From Ignavibacteria bacterium (GTDB taxonomy: Bacteria; Bacteroidota; Ignavibacteria; SZUA-365), in the NCBI GenBank assembly GCA_016720835.1, contig JADKJW010000004.1, positions 252,501 to 316,500 on the forward strand: DNA of 64,000 nt, given 5' to 3'. The translations under genes and the position numbers were made by a program. Under the pieces are notes generated by a model that worked only from the letters and a program-made list of their open reading frames with translations, was not told where the DNA came from and made no database searches. Of the stretch, positions 1 to 9,284 are shown one piece after another (position 1 is the first letter of the stretch; every line of letters begins with the position of its first letter).

Positions 1-57
1 GCCGCGTGACGACGGACGCTCCGTGGGCTGCCCGGTCGCGCCGCGGATCTTGCGACG

Positions 58-1248
58 TCAGTCGTCCGGCCACTCCATGTAGGGGATGGAATCGACCAGT
101 TCCTGGCAGATCGCGAAGCAGTACTCGAGCGAGGTGACGTCGAGCTTCTCGATCGTGTCGCGCTTCGTGTGCATCGCGCGGAAGGCGGCGTCCCAGCCCG
201 CGGTGGAGAGGGTGACCGACTGATAGCCGTGCGCGGCGAAGGGGACGTGATCCATGGCGGCGCCGGTCGGGAGCCAGTTGTTCTTGATGTCGAGACCGAA
301 GCGCTCGGCCACGCTGCGGCAGAGCTGCGCGACCTGCGGCCCCGTCTTCACGGGCGGGATGCCGTAGCGGTCCGTGATGCGTATCGGTCCGCTTGACCCG
401 ATGCCGTCGAGGTTGATCATGATGGTCCGGTCCGGCGGATACTGTTCGAGGAAGCCCTCGTTGTGCATCAGCGCGACGGCGCCGCAGAGTCCGGCCTCCT
501 CCGCGCCGGTGGCGACGAAGATGAGGTTGGCGTTGGGCCGTTCGCCCGCGTAGGCGTGCGCGAGTTCCAGCAGCACGGACACGCCCGAGGCGTTGTCGTA
601 GGCTCCGGGGGAGGCGTTGTTCGTGGTGTTCGCGCCGACCAGCACGAAGAGCAGGCAGGCGGGGGCGATGACGATGAGCAGCGCGACCTGCGGCACGGGA
701 AAGATCACGGCGGCGAGGGTGGCGACGGCCGAGAGCGCGCTCAGGATGGCCATCGCGCCGAACATCGCGAAGCGCAGCGAGCCGCTGTAGTTCTGGCTCT
801 TCGAATCGTAATGCGCCGTGAACACGATGTTCAGTCGGTTGTCGTGCACGGGATGCGCGGCGATGAGATTCTTCGACCGCAGCGTGCCGAACTTCCGGAA
901 GCCGTACATGCGCTCGGCGAGGGCCGACCAGCGCGTGCCCGCCAGCAGCAGCAGCAGCGCCAGGATGCTCGTCTCCACCGCCACCGCCGGCAGCACCGGC
1001 AGCGCGAAGAAGCCGATTACCAGCGCGATGATCACGGCGGCCGTCAGCAGGCGCGGAAACACGTCGAGTGGGAAGTAGGACGAGGTGAACGGCTGATCCA
1101 TCACGAAGCAGCCCTCGTGCTGCAACACGCTACGGATGTAGTTCTGCGCCTTCAGCTCGCCCGCGGTGCCGACGAAACGCGGCTGCGCGAGCGCGCGCAC
1201 GTGGCGCAGCATGCGACGACCGATTCTATTTTCCGCGACAATTTCCAT
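58..1248 (-). CDS. Membrane-embedded M28-family zinc peptidase
   Basis: Predicted zinc-dependent aminopeptidase of the M28 family, anchored in the membrane. In the 396-residue reading the metal-site motifs appear in order: HYD (H146, D148), PGAYDNASG (D218), GAEEAG (E250/E251), NLDG (D281), and a late His in MHTKRD (about 362). Hydrophobic stretches at about 65-103 and 160-205 flank the first metal motif, so the catalytic domain is interleaved with membrane segments. I start at the ATG at 1248; an in-frame ATG at 1335 would run into the divergent neighbour. A TATATT box (1277 to 1272 on this strand) lies just upstream. Substrate is unknown. Confidence 0.85.
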   Translation of the reverse strand: MEIVAENRIGRRMLRHVRALAQPRFVGTAGELKAQNYIRSVLQHEGCFVMDQPFTSSYFPLDVFPRLLTAAVIIALVIGFFALPVLPAVAVETSILALLLLLAGTRWSALAERMYGFRKFGTLRSKNLIAAHPVHDNRLNIVFTAHYDSKSQNYSGSLRFAMFGAMAILSALSAVATLAAVIFPVPQVALLIVIAPACLLFVLVGANTTNNASPGAYDNASGVSVLLELAHAYAGERPNANLIFVATGAEEAGLCGAVALMHNEGFLEQYPPDRTIMINLDGIGSSGPIRITDRYGIPPVKTGPQVAQLCRSVAERFGLDIKNNWLPTGAAMDHVPFAAHGYQSVTLSTAGWDAAFRAMHTKRDTIEKLDVTSLEYCFAICQELVDSIPYMEWPDD

Positions 1249-1287
1249 GCAATCAGGATATGGTGTCACAGAATATAGTCCGCACCG

Positions 1288-4118
1288 ATGAAAGGCGAAA
1301 GTGGAAATCCGTATCTTCCCTTCTTCCGCATGCATCGTTCAGGCATCCGATACACAGAGGATCGGAGAGCATCACCCATCGACACACAGAGACCGGAGCA
1401 TTCCATTTCCGCAGCACTCCGCATCGTTCCCGTCCTGCTCCTCTGCGCCCTTGGCGCGGCGGACGCGGCGCCCTCCGGATCAGGCGCCGGGTGCGCTCCT
1501 TCCGGCATGCGAGGCAAGCCGGCCGGATTCACGGAAAATCGCGGACAGCTCGCGGATACGGACGGCAAGCCGCGCCGCGATATCGCGTATTACGCCACCG
1601 TGCAGGGCGTCCTCCTCGCCTTTCGCGCCGACGGCGTCAGCGCGGTCTGGTCGCGTTCATCGACCGGCGGCGTCAGCGAAGCCACGGGCCGGACGCGCGC
1701 AGGATCGTTCCCGGAGCCTGCAGCAGGAACGGCGCCGTCACCGACGGCCACGCTGTACCGCATGGACATGACGCTCGAAGGCGGCAGCACGCGCGCGCGC
1801 CTGCGTCCGGAAGGTGTACTGGACGGACTCTCCAACTATTACCTCGCGCATTGTCCGGACGGCATACTCGGCGCGCGGAGCTACGCGACGCTGGTGTACG
1901 AGAACGTCTACGAGCGCATCGATCTCGTGTACGAGGTTTCCTCGCGCGGACTCAAGTACTCCTTCCTCGTGCATCCGGGCGGCAGGCCGTCCGACATACG
2001 CATGAGGTACGGCGGCGCCGATCGCATCCTGCCGCGCGGCGACGGCGGTCTGCGCGTGCTCGTCCCGGGCGGTGGCATTGAAGAGGAGCGTCCGACAAGC
2101 TGGCTGGACGACGGCACGCCGGTGGACGTCCGTTTCCGCATCGTCGGCGACGCCGTCGCTTTCGAGGCGCCCGCCTTCGACGCGACGCGCGAACTGGTCA
2201 TCGATCCCTGGGCCACGTATTACGGCGGCGACCTCGCGGAGAGCGTGACGGACCTCACCTGCGACGGCAACGGCGCGCTGTACTTCGCAGGCGTGACGCG
2301 CAGCGCCGCCTTCCCCGTGCATGCGGGCGTGCAGATGCAGTCCGGCGGATTTCAGGATGCGTTTGTCGGAAAATTCGACCTCGCGGGACCGCGGCTCTGG
2401 GCCACGTTCTACGGGGGCGATTCGGAGGAGTCCGCGACGGCCGTGGCGGCGGACAATGCCGGGAACGTGGTCCTCGGCGGCACCACGCTGAGCGCCAACC
2501 TGCCGCTGGCCTCCGCCTTCCAGAGCGCGCTGCAGGGCAGCAGCGACGGCTTCCTGGTGCGACTGACCTCCGCCGGCGCACGCGTATGGGCTTCGTACGT
2601 GGGCGGCAACAACGCCGACATCATGCGCGACGTGACGGTGGACGCGTACGCGAGCATCTTCTTCACGGGCAGCAGCGGCAGCACGAACTTCCCGCTGACG
2701 CAAGCGGCTTCCAGCCCGCCAACGCGGGGGGCACCGACGCGGTGCTCTTCAGCGTGAGCATGACGGGCCTCGCGCGCTGGGCCACCTACTTCGGAGGCAG
2801 CGGCAGCGAGCAGCCCTCCGCGGTGGCGGTGGACGGCTTCGGCGACGTCACCGTCGTCGGCAGCAGCGCGAGCGGCAACCTGCCCGTGAGCGCCGGCGCC
2901 TTCCAGTCCGCGAAGGCCGGCGCGGCGGACGCCTTTGTGCTGAAAGTCTCGAACAACGGCTACTTCGTCTGGGCCACGTATTTCGGCGGGTCGGCGGCCG
3001 AGGACATGCTCGGCGCGTCGGCCGCGGTGGATGCGACGGGCAACGTCTTCTTCACGGGACGGACCCTCAGCACGGACTTTCCGGTCTCGAGCGGCGCGTA
3101 TCAATCCGCGAAGGCGGGCGGCTGGGACGCCTTCGCCGTGCAGCTCGACAGCGCGGGCAACCGCGCCTGGGCCACGTACTTTGGCGCTTCCGGGGACGAT
3201 CTCGGGTACGGTCTGGCCCTCGAGTCCAACGGCGGCCTCGTGCTCGCCGGCAGCACCACGAGCGCGAACTTCCCCGTGCAGAACGCCTGGCAGGGCGGCT
3301 TCGGCGGTTACATGGACGTGTGGGTCGCGAAGTTCACCGGCGCGGGGTATCCCAACTGGGCCACATTCTACGGCGGACCCGACCAGGAGGCCGCATACAG
3401 CGTGGCCGCGGACGTTTCCGGCGTCATCGCCGTGGGCGGCGCCACGCAGGCGAGCTTCCCGCTCGTCCGTCCCTTCCAGCAGGCCTTCGGCGGCTATCCG
3501 CAGGACGGCTTCCTCCTCGTGATGACGGCCTCGGGCGACATGCTGCCCGTGGAACTGACCGCCTTCAGCGGCGCGCTCGACTGCAACGCGGTGACGCTGC
3601 GCTGGAGCACCGCCTCGGAGCGGAACAACGCCGGCTTCGCGGTGGAACGCTGCGCCGATCCGGAGCGCGGCAACTGGGAGCGGCGCGGCTTCGTGCCCGC
3701 CGGCACTGCTTCGACGGGGTCGCGCGACTATCAATACACCGACGATCTCCTCGCGCAACCCGCCGCGGGTCCGCGGCTGCTGTACCGGTTGCGTCAGATC
3801 GACACCGATGGATGCGAGACCCTCTCGCCCTCCATCGAGGTGAGCATCGCCGCCGCATCCTTCGAACTTCTTTCCATCCATCCTCAGCCCTCGCGCGGGG
3901 ACGTGTGGGTCTCGATGCGCATGCCTGAAGAGGGGGACGTGACGTTGTCCCTGACCGATGCCGCCGGCCGCGAACTGCCGGAGCAACGGCGAGACATGCA
4001 TGTCGCGGCGGGCACGCACCTGCTGCGTCTCGACGGTCCGGAGCTGAAGGCCGGGGTGTATTTTCTGCGGGTGCTCCATCGTGAAGTGGTAGTCGTGCGG
4101 CGGATGATTGTGGAGTGA
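1288..4118 (+). CDS. SBBP beta-propeller repeat protein with T9SS sorting domain (frameshifted near 2706)
   Basis: Large secreted protein of the SBBP (seven-bladed propeller repeat) type. An N-terminal hydrophobic segment ending ALGAADAA looks like a signal peptide, followed by a GFTENRGQL domain typical of these proteins. Many blades with the pattern WATYFGG...D...V..D..GNV...G.T.S..FP then follow. The last 85 residues (from LSIHPQPSRGD to the end) are a type A T9SS C-terminal domain, so it is probably exported and attached at the cell surface. The reading frame breaks near 2706: TNFPLTQA is in one frame and FQPANAGGTDAV in the next. Adding one G to the GG at 2706-2707 restores a normal blade. 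ATG 1330 is an alternative start. Confidence 0.8.
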
Positions 4119-4318
4119 TCGGCGAGCCGGTGCGTGGCCAACCTTTGGAACGCTGCACACCGTTTATTCGCGGTTTTGTAAATATCCCATATCCATGGGA
4201 TGCGCGACGGATTCGTGAAGCGTAGGTTGAATGCAGCATTCAGCGGCTGTCGAAGCGCAGAGGAAGCTATCACTCCGCTGACGACCGCCGGCCACGCCCC
4301 ACGAAATCGGACATCGCC

Positions 4319-6589
4319 ATGAAACGTTACGATCGAAGCATCGCACAATTTATCCGGCTTTTCGGCGGGCTTGATGCGCCTCCACCGTTCGCTCCGCCGC
4401 CGGAGTTCTCCCCGTCCAGGACCACAGTACAGCTCGGAACTGTGGACACGCGTCTCGGAAAACGAGACACCGTCCGCGTTGCCAATCGCGGCGCGGGATT
4501 GCTCTACGTGACGCGGGTACGGTCGGGGCATCCGGATTGCCGAGTGTTTTCGTCATCCGCGGATACTGTCGCCATTCTGCCGGGGGCCTCCGCATCTACA
4601 CCATCGTCTTCAATCCGCTATACCGGTCCCGTCTCCTTCCCGGTGACCTTCGACCATAACGCCCCCAACCATACGGACAGCGTGCTCGTGACCGCCACCG
4701 TCACGGGAGATACCTTGACGCCCCGCTTGTCGGGCGATCTCCGTCCGCTCAATTTCGGAACGGCGCAGACGGGCGAGACGAAGAAGGATACGATCATCCT
4801 CCTGAATCTCGGTCGACCCACGCTGTATGTGGACATGAGCATGCCGAAACAGTGGAGCGTTCCAGAAGGCCGGGTCAGCATCTATGACAACGGCTTCGCG
4901 CGCGTCATCGTGTCGTTCATGTCGCTGACGCCCGGAGCATTTCACGGCTGGCTCGTGCTCCGGCACAATGGGGACTTCGGCGCCATGCGCACGGATTCCG
5001 TCGCGCTTACCGGCGTTGCCGTCGGCGACACGCTCGCGCCCAAGTTCTCCGTCATGCGCACGCTGCTCGATTTCGGTTCTCTCGCGGTGGGACAGACGCG
5101 CAGCGACACGCTCACCGTGCGCAATGTCGGCAACTACGCGCTGACGGTCTCGCCCCCGGTTCCGCTGGAAGTCTCGTACTCCGTGCTGCCGCGCAACGAC
5201 ATCACCATCCTTCCAGGCGACGTCGGCATGTTCACGGTCACGTTCGCTCCGAAGAGCATGGGGAACAAGCGATCCGCGCTTCGCTTCTATCTCGGAGGCG
5301 GCCGCATCGATTCGCTGCAACTCCGCGGCCTCTGCGATTCGGGCCTCGACGAAGCGGTGCTCGAACTCTCCGCCGACACGCTGGCGCTGCGCAACGTGAA
5401 GGTGGATTCCCTGCGCCAGGCCACGCTGCGCCTCCGCAATATCGGCCGCCAGCAGCTCGTGATATCACGCATCGCCGTCGCGCATCCGTGGCTCTCGGTC
5501 GCGCCCGACAGCATGATGCTGGAGCAGCTCGGCGAAGCGACGGTGCTCGTCACCTTCAGCCCGCGTGATACCGGCGCGATGAACACCGCGCTCGTCATCG
5601 AGAGCAACACGGCCGCGGGGCGCGATAGCGTCACGGTTACCGGACGCGGCATACGCCTCCTGTCGATTCGCGACGCGCGTTCCGCCCCGCCCGGCGCCGT
5701 CGTCACCTTCGAGGGGAGCGTGACGCGGCACAAGGGGAGCATGGCGCGCATGCAGGACGGCACGGCTGCGATCGCGCTCCGCGTCGGAGCGGGCCGCTTG
5801 AAACAAGACCTCGACCGGAATGCGCTGGACTACTGCATTCTCCGCATCGTCGGGCGCGTGTCGGAGCAACACGCGCTGACGATCGTCGACAGCGGTGACA
5901 TCGTTGACCATGATGTGATCCCCACTCGGCAACAGGATTTGTCCTATGTGCAACTGACACTGGCCGATATCGCACGCGATGGGGAGCGCTATGAAAGCGC
6001 GCTGATCAGGATCTACCCGATAGTCGTGGAGAATCAGGAAGGAATCTGGCGGGCGTCGACCACGTACCGGATCACGGGTCCGGGCGACAGTGCGCATGCC
6101 GTCGTGCTCCACGTGCCCGATTCGGCCGATTCGGATTTCGCCGGGAGCAGGAGGTACTTCGGAGGCATCGAGAGCTATTGCGGAGTGCTCTCGCAATATT
6201 CCGATGGCAACCCGCGCGCAGGGTACATGCTTGTCCCCGTCTGGCACTGGGATCTGTCGAATTCCACGCTTCCAGTCGATGACGTCGCGCCGCTTCCCCG
6301 CGATGTGCACATCGCGGCGTACCCGAATCCCGTCTCTTCCGCCGCTACCGTCCATTTCGCGCTCCCCGTTGCGGGCTTCGTGCAGCTCGACGTGCACAAC
6401 GCGCTCGGTGTACGGGTTGGCGCCCTGCTGCGCGGGCACACGTCGCCGGGCGAGCACCATGTGGCGTGGCCCGGGTTCGATGACGCGTCCCGCCGCCTCC
6501 CTCCGGGAGTGTACTTCCTCACCCTCGCCGTTCAGCCTGACGCAGGAGGCCCGCCCTCGCGGGTCGCAGCGAAGGTGCTCCGTCAATGA
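4319..6589 (+). CDS. Hydin/DUF1573-like repeat protein with OB-fold-like domain and T9SS sorting domain
   Basis: 756-residue protein. Residues about 35-450 contain at least four copies of an immunoglobulin-like repeat with signatures such as LDFGSLAVGQTRSDTL and VRNVGN, of the ASPM-SPD2-Hydin kind. Residues about 455-600 look like an OB-fold nucleic-acid-binding-like domain (VVTFEGSVTRH, ILRIVGRV). The C-terminus (from AAYPNPVSSAATVHF) is a T9SS type A sorting domain. No convincing signal peptide is visible after the ATG, which is odd for a T9SS cargo; the true start may be missed or an upstream indel may hide it. Same strand as the SBBP gene, 200 bases downstream. Confidence 0.75.
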   Translation: MKRYDRSIAQFIRLFGGLDAPPPFAPPPEFSPSRTTVQLGTVDTRLGKRDTVRVANRGAGLLYVTRVRSGHPDCRVFSSSADTVAILPGASASTPSSSIRYTGPVSFPVTFDHNAPNHTDSVLVTATVTGDTLTPRLSGDLRPLNFGTAQTGETKKDTIILLNLGRPTLYVDMSMPKQWSVPEGRVSIYDNGFARVIVSFMSLTPGAFHGWLVLRHNGDFGAMRTDSVALTGVAVGDTLAPKFSVMRTLLDFGSLAVGQTRSDTLTVRNVGNYALTVSPPVPLEVSYSVLPRNDITILPGDVGMFTVTFAPKSMGNKRSALRFYLGGGRIDSLQLRGLCDSGLDEAVLELSADTLALRNVKVDSLRQATLRLRNIGRQQLVISRIAVAHPWLSVAPDSMMLEQLGEATVLVTFSPRDTGAMNTALVIESNTAAGRDSVTVTGRGIRLLSIRDARSAPPGAVVTFEGSVTRHKGSMARMQDGTAAIALRVGAGRLKQDLDRNALDYCILRIVGRVSEQHALTIVDSGDIVDHDVIPTRQQDLSYVQLTLADIARDGERYESALIRIYPIVVENQEGIWRASTTYRITGPGDSAHAVVLHVPDSADSDFAGSRRYFGGIESYCGVLSQYSDGNPRAGYMLVPVWHWDLSNSTLPVDDVAPLPRDVHIAAYPNPVSSAATVHFALPVAGFVQLDVHNALGVRVGALLRGHTSPGEHHVAWPGFDDASRRLPPGVYFLTLAVQPDAGGPPSRVAAKVLRQ

Positions 6590-6804
6590 AGGCGGGCAAG
6601 CGCTTCCGGATCATCGGGCGCGCAGGCAGCGCGCAATTGACGCCATTCCTTCTCGCACTCTCGCTCACAGGTATCGCGACCGCTCAGATGTGGGAGATCC
6701 CGAATCCGCAGAAGCGACGATTCCCGGACGGAAATCCGGATGCAGATTATCAATGCTCTGGGAGTACGGATGTGCGAAAATCAGGAAATGAAACTGCATC
6801 CTGA
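6586..6804 (+). CDS. Short ORF with signal peptide, possibly the 5' stump of a secreted protein
   Basis: 72-residue reading frame starting in an ATGA overlap with the preceding stop. Residues about 17-34 (LTPFLLALSLTGIATAQ) look like a cleavable signal peptide followed by MWEIPNP. Nothing recognisable follows and the frame ends just where the sequence becomes AT-rich. It may be the beginning of a lost secreted protein rather than a functional small gene. I do not recognise a family. Confidence 0.35.
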   Translation: MKAGKRFRIIGRAGSAQLTPFLLALSLTGIATAQMWEIPNPQKRRFPDGNPDADYQCSGSTDVRKSGNETAS

Positions 6805-6895
6805 AGAAATGAAATGAATGATGAAGAACTCGCCAGGCGCTTCGCCTTCGCGAGGTGGAACTGGTTGGGTATGTCTTGTGGATAATTGCGTTCCA

Positions 6896-8605
6896 CTATC
6901 GATAGGTGATGATCACATTCGAATACGCGACTTCTTCGTCTGTCTTTGCTATTACTACATAGATACCGGCTGGCAGATATTCTGTGACGATCGGAAGAGT
7001 AAATTCTCCTGATGGACGAACGCCTTCGAACAGACATTTTATTTCACATCCGCGGATGTCCGTAAGGGAGATTCTCACGTTTTTGCCTGTTTCAAGTATG
7101 CATGAAATCATCCACGATTCTGAAGCGGGATTCGGAAATGGAGATGAAAGTGATATGGAAGATCGAATGATTTGCTGCGGGGGATGTACTGGCGAAACCA
7201 CCCCATGTGCACCAATTTTGGCGATATATATCCCACGTGCAGAGGTCGTCGGCGTATATCTTCCGTCTTCCCAAACAACCATTGCTTCCCCAGGAGCGGT
7301 GGCAACAAGATTCATCCGCCCATACTCCGAGGCGACAGTGTTTACTATTTCTATCCAATTGTTATCCCCGAAAATACTCCTTCCAGTGCTGTCCACACTC
7401 TGAAAGGCCAACGAAAGAAATTCATCGCTTAACTCACTTGGTCTTTTTGAAAGGATAAAGACACCTCCTGTGCCGTCGAGACACAAGATAGACTCCCAAG
7501 TCTCTGCGCTGGGTATGCTAATCCCCGCTGCATCTTCGTTGAAACGAGTTTGCCCCAATTTGTCAACATGTTGCAGTCGGGGATGGTAGGGACTCTCAAA
7601 TGATCCCGTCACAATAAATGCACCGCCTTGGGTATCGGGAATCAGGGCTCCGCTACGTTCGCTCACAGCGCGCCTTCCGAAAATCATACCATTCATTCCC
7701 AAAAGCCGCTGTCCCGAGCTGTCGATATGTTGCATGCAGGATCTTTCGCCGATGCACCAGGCCGCAAAAGCGCCTCCCGCACCATCGGTAACGATTGACG
7801 GTGCCCAACCAAGCCCAGGGGCACTTGCATCGGACAGTGCTATACCTTCATGCCTCCACAACAAATTTCCATTTCCATCGATGCGTTGAATGTATGTCTG
7901 GGTCGAATCACGTGGTGACTCTCCCCAGTGGGTATTCCAAACCGCATAGAAACCATCGGCAGGTTTAGAACTGACGATGGAAATGAAGGACGGGTGTCTT
8001 GCGGAATCAACCTGCGGCAATAAGACGAGCGCGCTGTCACCCCAGAGACGTCTGCCGCGGGCATCAAACTTTTGGAGACACAAAGTAGATATCTCCGGAT
8101 TGAGGGAGATGACTTGCATCCATGCAACAAAGATACCACCGTTCCCATCGGGGGCTATGTCCGCTCTTCCGCCTAAGTATCGAAAAATGGATACTGGCTC
8201 GCCTTTTTCCTTCCACAATATTTCTCCATCGAGATTGAGTCGCTGTACCATGACCTCCCCCAGAAGGTCGTGAGACTCCCAAGCAACAAAAACTCCGGTA
8301 TCTCCATTTGAAACAACCGTCGGGTACTCACCGTTTTCGGTGAGTACTAATCCACCATGCCGCCATAGTTGTCGTCCATCGCTTGAAACGCGTTGGATGA
8401 AGACGTGCCAGGAGTCACTCCAGACTACATAGGCTCCTCCATGACCGTCGGCACTGATGCTATGCACCTTGCTGAGTTCCCAGCCACGCTCTGATAATGG
8501 AATGTCTTGTATTTCGCTCAGCTTGATCCCGCCGCGTGACCATTGCGCGAACAACTGTCCAGTGAACAAGTGTAATACGGCAAGAGCGATGAACATACGA
8601 TACAT
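6896..8605 (-). CDS. Secreted repeat protein with T9SS sorting domain, AT-rich
   Basis: The ATG at 8605 is preceded by a strong GGAGGT site (8614 to 8609 on this strand) and opens with a signal peptide, MYRMFIALAVLHLFTGQLFAQ. The body repeats units of the kind W-x-D-x...Q+V-D--G--LW, for example VFIQRVSSDGRQLWRHGG and MQHIDSSGQRLLG, which suggests a propeller-like fold. The last 85 residues (SLSSPFPNPASESWMI onwards, ending SNVIITYR) form a type A T9SS domain. Base composition is visibly AT-richer than both flanks, a sign of separate origin. Function of the repeat body is unknown. Confidence 0.8.
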   Translation of the reverse strand: MYRMFIALAVLHLFTGQLFAQWSRGGIKLSEIQDIPLSERGWELSKVHSISADGHGGAYVVWSDSWHVFIQRVSSDGRQLWRHGGLVLTENGEYPTVVSNGDTGVFVAWESHDLLGEVMVQRLNLDGEILWKEKGEPVSIFRYLGGRADIAPDGNGGIFVAWMQVISLNPEISTLCLQKFDARGRRLWGDSALVLLPQVDSARHPSFISIVSSKPADGFYAVWNTHWGESPRDSTQTYIQRIDGNGNLLWRHEGIALSDASAPGLGWAPSIVTDGAGGAFAAWCIGERSCMQHIDSSGQRLLGMNGMIFGRRAVSERSGALIPDTQGGAFIVTGSFESPYHPRLQHVDKLGQTRFNEDAAGISIPSAETWESILCLDGTGGVFILSKRPSELSDEFLSLAFQSVDSTGRSIFGDNNWIEIVNTVASEYGRMNLVATAPGEAMVVWEDGRYTPTTSARGIYIAKIGAHGVVSPVHPPQQIIRSSISLSSPFPNPASESWMISCILETGKNVRISLTDIRGCEIKCLFEGVRPSGEFTLPIVTEYLPAGIYVVIAKTDEEVAYSNVIITYR

Positions 8606-8628
8606 TTGACCTCCAATAGGGAACACCC

Positions 8629-9255
8629 TCACCCGATCTTCAGCATCTTCATAATCTCGACCCTCGAATGCACGTGCAGCTTGGAGTAGATGCTTTTCAC
8701 ATGCGACTGTGTGGTGCTGAGCGAGACGAAAAGTTGATCAGATATCTGCCTGTAGGATTTCCCCTGGCCGAGGAGCTGCAGGACTTCGCTCTCGCGCGCG
8801 GTGAGCGCATTGCCGGGGGGCGACGGCCTTCGCTGCGAGAAGAAGCCGAGCATCATGCGCGCGATGCGGGGGGTGAAGGGAGCGCCTCCCTCCGCCGCGC
8901 TGCGCACGGCATGGACGATGCGGTCCGCGCCGTCGCTCTTCAGGATGTAGCCGCAGGCTCCGGCCTGCAGGGCGTTGAAGACGTTCTCCTCGTCGTCGTG
9001 CACGGTGCACATCACGGCTTCGATGCCCGCGGCGCGCTGCTTCATGCGGAACACGCATTCGATGCCGGAGATGCCCGGCAGGTTGATGTCCATGATGACC
9101 ACGTCGGGCCGCGCCTCCTCGTTCTCGATCGCTTCGAGAAACGCCTCGGCGGTTGACCAGCAGCCGGCGGGACGCAGGTCGGCTTCGGACTCGAGCGTGA
9201 CGAGCAGCGCCCCGCTGAAGTCCCTGTTATCCTCCACAATGGCGACACGGATCAT
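8629..9255 (-). CDS. NarL/FixJ-type response regulator
   Basis: 208-residue response regulator. The receiver domain shows the acidic pair VEDN near residue 9, the phospho-acceptor D56 in VIMDINLPG and the conserved Lys in YILKSDG. The C-terminal LuxR-type helix-turn-helix begins at LTARESEVLQLLGQGKS and ends VEIMKMLKIG. The start at 9255 is supported by a GGGAGG site; an alternative ATG at 9288 overlaps the kinase stop as ATGA. It lies directly downstream of its likely sensor kinase and is probably phosphorylated by it. Target genes are not evident; the nearest is the T9SS cargo gene 23 bases downstream. Confidence 0.9.
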   Translation of the reverse strand: MIRVAIVEDNRDFSGALLVTLESEADLRPAGCWSTAEAFLEAIENEEARPDVVIMDINLPGISGIECVFRMKQRAAGIEAVMCTVHDDEENVFNALQAGACGYILKSDGADRIVHAVRSAAEGGAPFTPRIARMMLGFFSQRRPSPPGNALTARESEVLQLLGQGKSYRQISDQLFVSLSTTQSHVKSIYSKLHVHSRVEIMKMLKIG

Positions 9256-9284
9256 GGTCGTTGCCTCCCGGTGTTCACGCGCAA

